Of a stretch of DNA of 64,000 bases, positions 35,418 through 46,750 are shown piece by piece. The translations under genes and the position numbers were made by a program. The stretch lies in NCBI GenBank assembly GCA_000787465.1, contig JSYX01000064.1, positions 19,837-83,836 on the forward strand, given 5' to 3'. Source of the DNA: Thermomucor indicae-seudaticae. Taxonomy: Eukaryota > Mucoromycota > Mucoromycetes > Mucorales > Lichtheimiaceae. The stretch's first letter is position 1. Each line of letters begins with the position of its first letter. The notes beneath the pieces were generated by a model. The model did not search any database, was not told where the DNA came from, and worked only from the letters and a program-made list of their open reading frames with translations.

Positions 35418-37049
35418 ATGCTGCCAGATCCAACCAAGGAACAAATTGAGCTTGTCTTCAAAAAACTAAAGCAAAACCGTTACAACAAGGTATGAGGGTG
35501 GATGGCCTTTTACACTGGAGGCCTATATCTGACTACTTCCTTTCAAGGTTTGCTTTGATTGTAATTCCAAGAACCCGACCTGGGCATCTGTGTCTTTTGG
35601 CATTTATCTGTGCACAGACTGTTCATCTGCACACCGTAATCTAGGAGTACACATCAGCTTTGTAAGGTATGTTACTTTTTCTTTGTAAAGCGTTTGCATA
35701 AGAGAGAGAGGGAAGGTTTACTCTCCTTTCAGGTCGACGGTACTAGATACTTGGACATGGGATCAACTTCGGTTAATGTCGGTGGGAGGCAATCAAAGCG
35801 CCAGTGAATATTTTGGCAAGCAGCAGCAGGGCAGCAGCAGTTCAAGCAATGACGCCAGAGTCAAGTATACCAGTCGAGCTGGACAACAGTACAAGAAGGT
35901 TTTGGAGAAACGTGCTGCTGAGGACGCCATTGCGTACGTGAATAATTTAGATGGAGGAGGTGTTATTCTCGTTTCTAATTGCCTTATGGTTTAGACATCC
36001 TTCAACAGTGGTGATTGATATAAATAACAATACGTCTGATACTCCAAAGACGGATACTCCTGAGACGCAGGAAGAGAAGGCATCTGAAAAATCGCCTGAA
36101 AACTCGTCATCCGAGAAGCCGTCTGAAAAAGCACCAGATAATTCACCAAAGACAGAGAAATCACCACGTCCTATAACTACTACTGCTACTACGGCACGCA
36201 GTACACGATCCACGATTGGAGCGCGTCCGGCACGGTCGCGTGTAGGCGGCAAATTGGGGATCAAAAAGGCACCTATCCATTTCAACTTTGAAGAGGCAGA
36301 AGCCAGAGCAAAAGAGGAAAGAGAGCGCAAAGCGAAACTAGGCATCAGCGAGGAAGAACAGCAGCAAGAACAACAAGAAGATAGGACCATTTCATCTCGG
36401 TTGACGTATCAGGATCCTTCTTTAAAGCAGGAACGAAAGACGGAGGAGGAGGAACAGCAAGTCTATGAGAAGCTTGGGTTTGGCATGGCACGCATGGGTA
36501 TCAGTAGTAGTCCTAGTAGCAACAAGGCACGGAAAGTAGAAGAGGAAGAAGCGGTGTCTGCACGGGAAAAGTTTGGAAACGCGAAAGCCATTTCATCGGA
36601 TCAGTTTTTCGGCAGGAATGAGTATGATCCGGCCATCTCAGCAGAACAAGCGAGTCGATTGGCGCAGTTTCAGGGTGCCAAAGCCATCTCGTCTGATCAG
36701 TACTTTGGCCGGGAACCGGAACTGGATCGATCAATGGAGGATACAGTTTCATTTGGCAATGATTGGGATTCGTTACAGGACCAAGCCTTGGTTATGGCAA
36801 GGAAGCTTGTTGGACAGGCCTCAGCTGATTTGGACGCTGTGCGGGATTTGGCTGAGAACGCGACTTCAAAGGTATGTCTGGAAAGTACTTCATTCTATTA
36901 GCCGAGACTTATGGGTTTGACGGAATTTACCCTCCCCAGCTGCAGGATATATTCCATGACCTTCAGGTGAGTGGGAATAACGGATAAGAAAAAGGGCCAT
37001 TATTATATGGACATTGCTAAATCCCTTGTTACAGCATCGCTATGGCTAA
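35418..37049 (+). CDS. GLO3: ArfGAP, Glo3/ArfGAP2-3 type (apparent 1-base frameshift in exon 1)
   Basis: Exons: 35418..35488, 35548..35666, 35733..35933, 35995..36871, 36940..36966, 37035..37049. The ArfGAP zinc finger is complete: CFDC, 16 residues, CTDC (CX2CX16CX2C), then the Arg finger region [12 protein letters not shown]. The C-terminus has repeated AKAISSDQ[FY]FGR motifs, the Glo3 signature motif that helps coatomer and SNARE binding. It activates Arf1 GTPase on COPI vesicles. Problem: from ATG 35418 the frame ([11 protein letters not shown]) meets TAA at 35466, because the A run at 35460..35464 has five bases where the frame needs six. The remainder of the gene is clean, so a homopolymer error is most likely. 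A real lesion is the alternative. Confidence 0.88.
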
Positions 37050-37207
37050 GGACAAGTCTGCAGGTTATGGTGCCTGGACGCACCAGCACAATAAAACGAT
37101 CCTTGGAGTTTACCAAAATTGAAGATGTGACTTGAATCGGGCCATTTGTTTCCCTTTTGAACTCACCCATTTTCTGATTCTCTTCTCATATTGTTGTTTA
37201 CTTTGCA

Positions 37208-38341
37208 ATGAGCAGCTTAGAAGAAGCATCTACATCAGAAGAAAAGTACAAAGTTATCGAGTATAATGAGAGACTATTCCGAATACCTGTACGGCGTTTG
37301 GGTGGTCAAGGAAAAGAGTTTATACTGCTGAGTGATGTTCAATCGATTATTCCTACTGCGACGGCATTGACATCGTCCGACAAATTAATACCCTTCGAAA
37401 TTGATCCCAATACGCATCAAGAACTTTTGCCCAAGCGAGTTGCCGTTTCTGAATATGAGACTGTGTGGCAAGTTCACGTGCCAAACGACTGCGCAGTAAC
37501 CGACAGTAGGCAAACACGGATACTTTGCGATATGGAAACCAAATTGGACCAGTTGTCGCAGCAGCTTGGTCGACTTTTGCGTCAGTTTCCGGTATCGACA
37601 ACAGTAGCAAACCGGAATGACACGATTCGACCAATAGAAGAAACAACTGACGAGGAAACCAGCCCCGGCGGTACTAGCACTAGTACCAGTAATAGCAGTA
37701 TGCGTCCACCACCACCACCTCCGCGAGCAACGAGTCCACCACCTGCGTTTACATCGACACCATTACCGTCCTCGCGAATAAGCCGATCAGTGACGACAGT
37801 AACAAGGGCCCACGCCGCGGCACTCGGTATTGAAATAGAAGAAGTAGAATTAGACTTGGAAGAACAAGAAGAAGAGCAAGAGCAAGAGGCATGCGGAGCA
37901 GGCGCAGCACCACCAGCTATTACAGCGCCCGAGGCGCCCCCGCCATCCTACGAGACCTCTATTCTCGGAAATATCAAGGCCTTGACGGATCAATTACGGG
38001 TGTACGAATCGCATATTCCGAATCGGCATAAATCACCGCGCTGGCTTGCTCAACGATCGGAATGGGTCCGACGCGAACCCTCGAGTATTGAACAAGTGGC
38101 GTATCAACTTGTGAACCTCGAGATGGCCTTGTTGTGGACAGCAGTGTCCGAGGGCTGGCTTCAGGAACGCGAAACATGGTTGACGCTTGTGGCCAGTGCA
38201 AGGTCTGAACGCCATTTAGCCGGCGCGCTTTTAAATTTGGAACGCCATACGTTGGTCATGGATGACAGCTGGATCAACGTCAGAGAAGGATGGATTAATG
38301 AACTTTTGGAAATGATTGTCTTGCCGTTAACTCATGGATAA
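37208..38341 (+). CDS. Unrecognised 377-aa protein with duplicated Trp/Leu motif
   Basis: Single exon, starting 158 bp after the GLO3 stop on the same strand. The N-terminal ~130 residues look globular (GKEFILLSDVQSIIP) and include a short Leu/Gln helix (METKLDQLSQQLGRLLRQF). The middle is disordered: PPPPPPR, an acidic E/Q run, and PPPSY, a possible WW-domain ligand. The C-terminal 100 residues hold two tandem repeats, about 284-320 and 322-358, each with W at the start, then L..LE near the middle and W at the end. The pattern W-x-R...L-x-x-L-E-x-A-L-x-W is loosely like the WHIM/WSD region of BAZ-type remodelling subunits, but I would not assign it. Confidence 0.7.
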   Translation: MSSLEEASTSEEKYKVIEYNERLFRIPVRRLGGQGKEFILLSDVQSIIPTATALTSSDKLIPFEIDPNTHQELLPKRVAVSEYETVWQVHVPNDCAVTDSRQTRILCDMETKLDQLSQQLGRLLRQFPVSTTVANRNDTIRPIEETTDEETSPGGTSTSTSNSSMRPPPPPPRATSPPPAFTSTPLPSSRISRSVTTVTRAHAAALGIEIEEVELDLEEQEEEQEQEACGAGAAPPAITAPEAPPPSYETSILGNIKALTDQLRVYESHIPNRHKSPRWLAQRSEWVRREPSSIEQVAYQLVNLEMALLWTAVSEGWLQERETWLTLVASARSERHLAGALLNLERHTLVMDDSWINVREGWINELLEMIVLPLTHG

Positions 38342-38436
38342 AAAAAAAGGGATTTATTTGCTTTTTGGGGAGTGAGAGAGAGAGAGAAAAAAGCAGGGGT
38401 TTACGTGGGGAGGCTTCGCTTTTTTTTTTAGTTTAG

Positions 38437-39261
38437 TTAGACCATGCTCACACGCATGCCGCATCGAGCGATATCCATGAGAATCTGGGCAGCCTATATA
38501 TATATGTATATTGGATTTAATTTACACGTAATGAATACAGATGGGGTTATAATTACCTCGAGTAGTTGGACTTGCTGGCCTTTTGTCATACCGAGTCTAC
38601 CTTGCATTTCTTTCCAGATATCGGCATGTTCCCACCGATGGCGTTGTAGACAGCGTGCGTGTTGAAAGGTTGTGTGACATGTGTCACATGCATAGTTGTT
38701 GCCTTGATTTGCGCAGCAACCAATATTGTCATCGTCTGAGAAGCAGGGAGGAGGAGGAGTAGGAGGAGTACTTGGTGGCGTAAAAGTACTGCTACTACTG
38801 GTAGCAGTAGTAGTAGTAGCGTTTGCAAATGAAGCCAGGGTAGCTGCTGCGGCGTTGACTGCTTCGTGTTCATCATGATGAAGATGCGGACTTTTGTTGT
38901 TTCTGTTATCAGCACGCCTTCGTTTGTTGCTGCCAGAGGGCGATTCTGTCAATTCTCGTTTGACACCATGATGGTAGTACATGTTATTGTTATTACTATA
39001 GGGAGAAGCAGGATGATGGTAAAAGTAGGAAGAAGGTGATGGAAGATAATGATAACCGGGTAAAGATGAAGGAGGTGGCAGGATAAAGACAGGTCTGTTG
39101 TTGTTGTTGTTGTTGTTGTCTACGTCAAAGAACGAAGACGAGGGCCCAAAGAGTGCTGATGGTGGTGGTAATACCGCATGTGGCTCAGTATTGCTACTAC
39201 TACTATTGTTATGGCTATGACTGTCGTTGTTGCTATTATTTGGTGAATCAGCCAAAGGCAT
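38437..39261 (-). CDS. Single C2H2 zinc-finger transcription factor
   Basis: Minus-strand exons 38557..39261 and 38437..38493 (253 aa) with a GT-AG intron that contains an AT repeat. The N-terminal two thirds are low complexity (Asn, Ser, His, Pro runs) with a basic KRRR segment. One finger, CDTCHTTFQHARCLQRHRWEH (C-X2-C-X12-H-X3-H), is followed by a helix ending KGQQVQLLEAAQILMDIA, which crosses the splice site. I chose ATG 39261 (MPLADSP). An in-frame ATG at 39327 would add 22 mostly hydrophobic residues, which is odd for a nuclear protein. Its 3' end faces the preceding gene, 95 bp away, across a GAGA run. Confidence 0.8.
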
Positions 39262-40185
39262 CTCTTGAGAACAAGAGGAATGAAAAAAAAGAGAGAGAGA
39301 AAGAAAAGCGATTGTTGAAGATGACAAAGTTACAAACTTTTGGGAGCGGCGGGGATTCGATCGTCCACAAAAATTTTCTTTTGCCCTTTCGGATGCAAGC
39401 CGACTCTCTCTTTTTCTTCATGCTGACGCCATCACCTGTATTAAGGCACTAAAAAGTATCCACGGCAAAAATTTTTATTGGTCGACAACATTCTTTATCC
39501 TTTTCTCCCCCTTCTCAAAGGGGCGGAAATGTCATTGTTCCTCGATCTAAGTAGGGCATCCGGTACCAAAGATACAGGCTTTGCTCTCTCACTGTCTAGC
39601 TTCCTTTCTGTTATGCAACCTTGAACACATATACTTTGCTATGGAACAAGAGAAAGAAGGGGATGCCACGTTGACGCTAAAGCCATGGTCCTATTGGTTC
39701 AAACAACTCCGCTTCCCGTTAACCTTTTCGTCCAAGGAAAGAAAGAAAAAGACATGCACGGATAGACATATATGAGTGTGAGAAGTGTGGGGAATTTGTC
39801 ATGTGGTCTCCCGAAAGACAGAAAAGAAGGAAGTGCAGATTCAAGAATGCATTTAAATAGGAGCCCTCCTTTATCCATCTCCTCAGAATAAAAATAAGCG
39901 CCACTCTAATACATGGATGCACACGGGTGGTTGGTCTCGAACAGATAAAAGAGAGAGAGAAAGGGCGATCCGAAATGGGCCAGCCAACCAGCCAGAATTC
40001 ACTCGGAAAACGTGCCCTATTGGTTTCTGTGAATTGGGTTGCAGCAACAAGGGGCGCCCTAAATTCCCTTTTTTCCTTCTTGTTGCATTTATCTTTTTCT
40101 CCTTCTTTTCCTCTCTTTCTTGCCAACTTGCTTTTTCTCTGCTTCTTGTTTTTCTTGCTTGTTTTGTACAAGTCTTGTTTTGACC
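39262..40185. other. Divergent promoter region of the C2H2 and Myb/SANT-like genes
   Basis: No supported gene. The overlapping minus frame 39719..40276 (185 aa) reads Lys-rich from a CT/TTTC-rich plus strand and looks like a composition artefact. CT-rich sequence runs up to the start at 40186. Confidence 0.45.
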
Positions 40186-41418
40186 ATGGTCTTAGCGCCA
40201 AACAACAATAATAATTCAGATGGCAGTACGACTCCGCCAACTCCATTATCCCGACGGCACTGCCGCAAGAAGCCATACAAAAGCTGGCTCAAGGATGGTA
40301 TCAACGGCGGCCCTTGCTCGATGCAGATAGTCGTCCAATGGCTTTCGGCTAATTATGCGACGAAATGGCGTGATGATAGCGATAACCGTATGCCAAAGAA
40401 GCTTCTCCTGCAGGAGATCCTGGAACAAATGCATCAGGCCGGCATTCATCATCGATTGGCAAAGGATGTAGCCAGCAAGATTTCCACTCTTCAGAGCAAC
40501 TACAGAACTGCACGAGAATGGTACGACGTGATCGGCACTCAGTGGCGTAAGGCCGGTGCTCAAGAAACGGATGTTAAAAGTGCGTTCTCTTTCTCTCTCT
40601 CTTTTTTTGAGTTTGGGATCGTACCGAGCTTTGTGTTACTAAAAGACCAACTCTCTTTTTTTGTGCTACCCAAAAATTTTATAGAAGAGGTCCTGAGACG
40701 CTTTCCTTACTGGGAGGAACTGCACGGTGTATTTGGTGCTACGACAACAGCAACGACGACTATCACGACCACTACCACGACCACAACCACGACGACCACA
40801 AAGACGCCCGAAGGTGATAATGTCTCGTCCACGTCCACTATGACAACCACTACCACGCACAACAGCAAATGGCCCATGTCCATCAGTAGTATTATTCACC
40901 ATCATTCTGTGGAAAATGACGAAGGCTGGTCTTCGTATGCGCGAGAAATTGAGGACGCCTGGGTCAAGAATCATCAGGAACAACAGGCCGTAGCGACTGC
41001 CGCCGTTGCCGCAGCAACAGCCAATGTCACCGCAACCGGTGCCACGGCCACCACAACCAGTATCATTGCGTTATCCGAAAATAGTCAAGCCGTCATTGTC
41101 TCGACCGCGAGAACAGATGCCATTTTTGACGATAATGATGCCGCCGCTAGAAGACAACAACAAGATTCAGCTGAACAAGAACACGAGCATGAGCAACAAG
41201 ACACTACTAATAGCAGTAGTAGCAGCCGAAAACGACGACGAAGTCAACAGGACGAGGAGGAGGATGATGATGATGACGACGATGATTATGCGCGTATCCT
41301 GGCAGAAGAAAAGGAAAAGACACGGCGCGTTGAAGCTCGAGTGAATCTCGTCAAACGTCTTGTCAAATCGGGACGATCCAAGGAAGAGATCGCAGCCCAA
41401 TTAAAATTGTGCATGTAA
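40186..41418 (+). CDS. Myb/SANT-like DNA-binding domain protein with long low-complexity tail
   Basis: Exons 40186..40579 and 40685..41418 (375 aa). Residues about 25-130 (KSWLKDGINGGPCSMQIVVQ, then WRDDSDNRMPKKLLLQEIL, then ISTLQSNYRTAREW) resemble the Myb/SANT-like domain found in many Mucoromycota proteins, from memory. After the intron comes RFPYWEELHGVFG, which would complete the domain, then runs of Thr, Ala, Ser and Asp. A basic-acidic C-terminus ends in a helix (VNLVKRLVKSGRSKEEIAAQ). The start ATG has a CT-rich leader and ACC context. The intron (GTGCGT...TATAG, 105 bp) has a length divisible by three and no in-frame stop, so unspliced mRNA would add 35 residues. Confidence 0.75.
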   Translation: MVLAPNNNNNSDGSTTPPTPLSRRHCRKKPYKSWLKDGINGGPCSMQIVVQWLSANYATKWRDDSDNRMPKKLLLQEILEQMHQAGIHHRLAKDVASKISTLQSNYRTAREWYDVIGTQWRKAGAQETDVKSAFSFSLSFFEFGIVPSFVLLKDQLSFFVLPKNFIEEVLRRFPYWEELHGVFGATTTATTTITTTTTTTTTTTTKTPEGDNVSSTSTMTTTTTHNSKWPMSISSIIHHHSVENDEGWSSYAREIEDAWVKNHQEQQAVATAAVAAATANVTATGATATTTSIIALSENSQAVIVSTARTDAIFDDNDAAARRQQQDSAEQEHEHEQQDTTNSSSSSRKRRRSQQDEEEDDDDDDDDYARILAEEKEKTRRVEARVNLVKRLVKSGRSKEEIAAQLKLCM

Positions 41419-42031
41419 AATTCGTGAGCATTATTCACCACTTTCTCATCCTTCCTCCTCCTCCTTCTTTCTTCTTCCCAAACTATTATACTGCATGTCC
41501 ATCTTTTCTTTTCCTTTTTTTTTACTTTCTTTTTCCTTCTTTGTATAAAACTTTTATGTACGCATACAGGCTTTTTTCTTCGCTCTCTCTGTCTTTATCG
41601 TAATAAAAACAGCACGTCTACGTCAGTAGTAGCAGTTTGATATGATCTGTAAAAAAAGAGAACTCGCTGGACCCACTTGTTCCTCGTCCTCAAAGTTGGC
41701 ACAACTTGTTCTTCGTCATCGTCATGATGGGTCATCTTTCAGGGCAACATTTAACGTTTCTCTGGCCTCATTGTCTCTGATTACGCAAGACTTGAGTGAT
41801 GCGTCATACTGTATGCTTTTGCGGGGAGAAGGGGAAAAAAGGGTCGTATCCCCACACCACCGAGCACCGTATCCATTTATGCATGAATGGAGAGGAAGAT
41901 AGAACTTAGACTGGGATGAGGTCACTGTTCCGTATATTTTCACATGTCAGTGTTGCCCTGAGAACACTATTCCCGTTTCCCTCTCCCTCCCACCCCTTCT
42001 TTCATATACTGCTTTTTCTTCGCCTTTCATA
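41419..42031. other. Intergenic, no gene seen
   Basis: CT-rich 3' flank of the previous gene, then about 400 bp up to PXMP4. Short frames (41642..41902) have no motif. Confidence 0.45.
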
Positions 42032-42734
42032 ATGGACAAACTGACTCGGATTGTATTGGATCCAAAGTACCATGATTTCCTTACCATTGTAAAAGGCTTT
42101 CGCAATGGCGTTGTCTACGGCACCCGAATTCGGTTCCCCCATGCCCTTGTCATGGCCTTCCTTTTCAAATCAGGATCGTACGTCTTTTTTTTTCATCGCG
42201 ACGAAGATAAGAGTTTGCTGACTTGTTCTTTCAAGTGTGGTGGACAAGTTCCGGTATATATTCAAGGCAACAAAGCAGCATGCAAGAAACTTGGGTACTT
42301 TTGCTACGATATACAAGTCTTTGATGTTCATACAGAAACGGTTGAACGATAATAAAGAAGCCGACATTCATCCATTCATTGCTGGATTGGTCGGTGGTTA
42401 CTTCGTCTTTGGTGAAAATAATAGCATCAACCAGCAGGTAAGACAACTGCGACGATATATGTCTCGATGTAGAATTGATCCGGTATAGATTGTACTGTAT
42501 ATCTTTGCCCGTGTCGTTTTGGCTCTTGTCAAAGTCCCTGTCAAGCGAAAGATCATTGACGCACCCAAACACACTTACCCTATCTTTGCTGCTGTCTGCT
42601 GGGGACTCGTAATGTACTTGTTCAAGCATGATGCCGACACCCTTCAACCGTCCTTGCGATCTTCCATGCAATACATCTATCGCGACTCGGATTCTTGGGA
42701 TTCTCTTCGTACCTTAATATGGCATAACAAATAG
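42032..42734 (+). CDS. PXMP4: Peroxisomal membrane protein 4 (PXMP4/PMP24), Tim17 superfamily
   Basis: Exons 42032..42177, 42236..42437 and 42489..42734 (197 aa), GT-AG introns, phases agree. The blocks LTIVKGFRNGVVYGTRIRFP, HALVMAFLF, IFKATKQHARNLG and IAGLVGGYFVFG, and the C-terminal ARVV and YPIFAAVCWGLVMYLF segments, match my memory of the PXMP4 family. It is a peroxisomal multi-pass protein of unclear biochemical role with Tim17/22/23-like glycine motifs. The start sits in an AUAAUG context after a CT-rich leader. The conserved SG at the first splice site supports the model. Confidence 0.88.
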
Positions 42735-43048
42735 ATGCATCTATCTAGAGATAAAGGTTATATATATGTATAGTCTATAAAAGGGTGTACTTCCGCCGCT
42801 TGGAAACTATCACTTCAGCAGTGGATATTGACCGCTCTTTGGTTATCGAATTCATCTTTGGAGAAGCGCATTGATCTGCAACTTATGATACGTCCCCTGT
42901 TTCTCAGACGAACGTTTCCATCGTGATGGATGCACGTTATTGAGTTAAGGCTCGTCGCCCCGGCTTTTACTCACAAATCGTTTCCCACTTGCATACACGA
43001 GCATTGTCCAACTTTGCATGTGACCGCTTAGCGTATTAAAACTTCTAT
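42735..43048. other. Intergenic, no gene seen
   Basis: AT-rich 3' flank of PXMP4 followed by unremarkable sequence. Confidence 0.4.
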
Positions 43049-43474
43049 ATGAGGCACCCTCTTTTGTCCGCGTCGCCTTCACACGTTGACGTTTCCTTTA
43101 CCGTGAGAATGGGTTTACAGCGTCTGTCTCCAGCAGCAGCGGATATTCCACAGCGTAGTCGCGGAAGCTCAACGGAAATTGACGCTTGGAAACAACGAGT
43201 GGATCGAGCTTTTGATAAGTAAGTGGATACCAGCGCTCTCTCAGATCTCATACTCAATACGGTGATCAGCTGCCATGTTGACTTCTTGCCATTGTTTCCT
43301 TTCTCCCTGCCCGTGTTCCTTAATAGGTCCTTGAGGGTTGTTGTCACGTTCGATATAGCGCTGTCGTGCGAAGGATTCAACAGCCAAAGCAAACGGATGT
43401 ATAGCACTTCGGCAAGGTTTCCCATACCTAAATCGGCCATGTCACTGGGGTGTATAGCTAACTTTCTGATGTAG
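43049..43474 (+). CDS. Doubtful two-exon ORF, 105 aa
   Basis: ATG at 43049 opens 56 codons ending IDAWKQRVDRAFDK. A GTAAGT donor at 43219 and a TAATAG acceptor at 43326 join in phase to SLRVVVTFDIALS..., which stops at 43474. I do not recognise the product. The strong consensus donor is the main support. A minus-strand frame of 169 codons covers the same DNA (43045..43554) without any motif. It could be a gene fragment. Confidence 0.25.
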
Positions 43475-45504
43475 AGCGCGCCTTCTTCCAAACATGATCT
43501 CTTCTGTATTTCGTAACTGGGCAACAAAGAAAGAGTACACGCTGCCCATTTCATTATGCGTGACAGTCGTCAGCATCCACAGCATTTAAGAAACCAGTTC
43601 CGGTCCCATAAGATTGTCTTGCGTAAGCTTTGCACTCTTTCCACGTAAGCATTTTGCCCACCGTTCTTAAACGGGATGGCTTGTTGGATTACCGGGGGGA
43701 TCCCACGGTACCTTCCGAACGGTTGACGGGCTCATGACAGTCCGTGTGGACATCAAACTCTTGGCAATCCGCTACCCTATCCTGAATTTGCAAGTTCTTG
43801 CGCGGATCGGACGGGATACGGTGCACTCTGTATTGGATAGCCGTAGGCAAGTTCTTGCACGGATGACCATGCACTTCGTCATTTCGATTTCGTTTTCAAT
43901 TCCGTCATGGCGGAAGAGCCGGTTGCCTATTGGGGAGCGTCTGGCAAGACTTCATGTAATGAAGTGGTGAATAATTCCTGCTCCAGTGAAGATGGTAGCT
44001 GAGGTGGCAAGAGAAACGCCTTTGAGTAGGCGGTCCCCATGGCGCGAGGAAGTTGGAACAAGTCTTCCAGAACGGATGCGACACGCGACGTAGCAAATAC
44101 GTGAGCGCACAGAGGGCAACAGCAGTCGAAAAGTCGAGGTATGACTTGCTTTAGTGTAGACCAGTGCAGATACTCAGTAGCTGTGCTTGTAAGGCATTGA
44201 TAGAGAAGACGGCGTGCAATCTGATTATCAATGTGGGCATAGCAACCCAAAGAACGGCAAAGGCCGCGGCCCTGGCCAACAACTGATGATTTCAGCAGGT
44301 TCGCGGTCTTGTAAGGCTTTACTTTCCCGGTGAGGGATTGGGCTTCAACTTCAACCTAAGGACCTTTCGAGAAGCGGGGTCCCTAACCCCCCAAAAGCGT
44401 CGATAGAGGATGGATAAGGCTCAAAGAGTTTTCCCGAGCACAGCCGTGCTGGGCACCCAGCTGCCCGTATAACCTGAAATCCAGGCTTGAGGCTATAGAG
44501 GAGGTACTCCGGCTATTCGGACATTTACCTGTAAGCCTTTTGGTAACTTATGCGAATATCAGCTGCGAAAAAACTATCGCGATCCCGCCATAGGCATGTG
44601 GCAGAGGCCAACCATCAAATACGCTGACTTTTGGGCAAGTCCCCGAGACGTCCCTTTGTCACTATCCGGAGCGTAAGAAGGCTATCAATAATGACTACGA
44701 GACGCGGTTTCCGAAGGACGTCGTCCAACTAATTAACGAGCAGCGCGACGAAATACGTAAAAGTCGAGCAGCCCTGTAAGTTGAATCTACAGTCGGTACC
44801 CTGTACATTTCTTCTAATCTGACAAGCTAGGCACTGTCGCTATGAAAGCCCAGGACGATGCTGCGGTTTTCGCTGGCGGGCAACCTGCAGAAGACAATGA
44901 CCAGCAAGTTGTGGCGGCCCACAGTCAGGAATTCAGTATCAGTGCGCCGATCATTTACTACTTCGAGCTGTCGCATGGCTGCAAACCCGCGACTTCATCT
45001 CTTTACATGATAATATCACCAAACTCCCCCGTTCTATCAAGTTCTCTCCAGGTATGCACATCTCAAAGACAGTTTAAGCATAAGCTAGAGTCATGCATCA
45101 GTTCAGTTAACCAGATTTTAAGACAGCGATCTCCAGAGGTTCTGCCGTTGCGGTTATTAAGCCTTCAACCACTAGACCAAAGCTGCTCCATTGTAACAGG
45201 GTTCCCTAATCGAAATTCTTTGTCGGCGGTGATCATTCGAACAAAGACGAATACGAGCAGATTCCAATACTGTTATTATATATTGTCAAGTGTTAGACAG
45301 TGTTGTGAGAGCGGATGCGAAATTTGGTTGGGGCGGGCGCGGTGGAATGTTGGCTTGCCGGATGAATGTGCGTTCGATGAAGCCTTGCAATAAGCGGACT
45401 TGTGTGTCCAATTGGCATTACCTCAGCATTTTTGCATAAAGTTCCCAGCACCTCGGTCCCTGCTACTGCTAGTTTCTTCAACACCTTCTTCTTTTTCCTT
45501 TGCG
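43475..45504. other. Decayed interval upstream of the quinone oxidoreductase
   Basis: Two kilobases with coding-like segments and stops. Plus-strand pieces such as HYPERKKAINNDYETRFPKD then VVQLINEQRDEIRKS (about 44657-44776) look like real protein but lack a start and end. The plus frame 44842..45393 (183 aa) and the minus frame 43927..44250 (107 aa) have no recognised motif. Probably old transposon or gene remains. Confidence 0.35.
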
Positions 45505-46750
45505 ATGAAAGCTTACGTTGTGAACCGGTGGCTCAAAGGTCCCGAAGAACTCGTTCTTTCCAACAATGTACCTGTTCCAGAACCCAAGAAGGGTGAACTT
45601 CAAGTCCAAGTCAAAGCTATTGGTTTAAACTTTTTCGATACCTTGATGGTAAAACCCTCCTTTCTCCCGTGGTCTTGCCTTTCCACTTTAACTTATACAT
45701 AATAGATTCAAGGTCGTTACCAGATTCGCCCACCATTTCCATTCATTCCCGGTGGCGAATTCAGTGGCATTGTGACCAAGTCGACGGTTCCTGAATACAA
45801 GGTCGGCGACCGCGTCTTTGGTTCCGGATACTCGTTTGCCGAAACCATTACCGTTGCGGCAGAGAACGTGCTTCCGATGCCAAAGAACTTTAACTTTGAA
45901 CAATCCGCTGGGTAAAAAATCCTCTTCCTCCCTCTCTTCTTCTTCTTCTTCTCGTTATACTGACAAAATAGGGAACAAAAAAGACTGTACATTACTTGGC
46001 CCACGTCGTATGCCGCCTTGGTACTACGAGCTCAACTCAAGGCAGGCGAGTACTGCCTTGTGCATGCGGCCGCGGGCGGCGTCGGTATTGCTGCGGTACA
46101 GATCGCCAAGGCGCTGGGCGCCAAAGTCATTGCTACCGCTGGATCGGCTGAAAAACTAGAGATTGCGAAAAGGTTTGGTGCGGATTATGGTATCAATTAT
46201 CGAGAAAAGAACTGGACGGAACAGATTAAAAAGATTACAAATGGCCATGGTGCCGATGTTGTGTATGATCCCGTGGGTCTTGTTGAAGAGAGGTACAATC
46301 CAAAAAGAACAACATCCATTGGGCAGAACGCACCAACAATAACACACGATTTATATAGCACAAAATGCACGGCTTGGAATGGTCGTATCGTTGTCGTAGG
46401 CTTTGCCAAAGGCAACTTTGAGAAATTGCCGACAAATCGCGTCTTGCTGAAAAACATATCCATTGTGTAAGTTCTCTTTGGTAGTATATCCCCGCACAGC
46501 ATGCTCTGCTGACCGATGGATGGGCAACAGGGGAGTCCACTGGGGTGCTTATGCAAAGAATGAACCAGAGAGTATTCCGAAAGTCTGGAAGGCCTTGTTT
46601 GAGCTCTTTGAGTCTGGAAAACTGGTTCCTGCATTGTATGACAAGGTCTATAACCTGCGAACTCTTCCTCAAGGCTTACAGGCCATTAATAACCGAGAAA
46701 CTTATGCTAAAGTAGTTGCTACTGTGGGTAATGACGATAGTAAAATCTAA
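45505..46750 (+). CDS. Zinc-independent quinone oxidoreductase (MDR superfamily)
   Basis: Exons 45505..45648, 45706..45911, 45984..46292, 46359..46466 and 46531..46750 (328 aa). It begins MKAYVVNRWLKGPEELVLSN. It has GLNFFDTLMIQGRYQ, then FIPGGEFSGIV in the GroES-like half, and the NADPH-binding motif AAAGGVGIAAVQIAKALGAK in the Rossmann half. YDPVGLVEES and WNGRIVVVGFAKG follow. The zinc-binding Cys/His residues of alcohol dehydrogenases are absent. Family members reduce quinones or enones with NADPH; the exact substrate is unknown. All introns are GT-AG and phases agree. Confidence 0.92.

Noticed and set aside
39719..40276. 185-aa minus-strand ORF
   Set aside because: Lys/Arg-rich translation of a CT-rich leader upstream of the Myb/SANT-like gene; overlaps that gene's first exon.
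43045..43554. 169-aa minus-strand ORF
   Set aside because: No motif; the opposite strand carries a consensus splice donor and a weak gene model, and the region is generally decayed.
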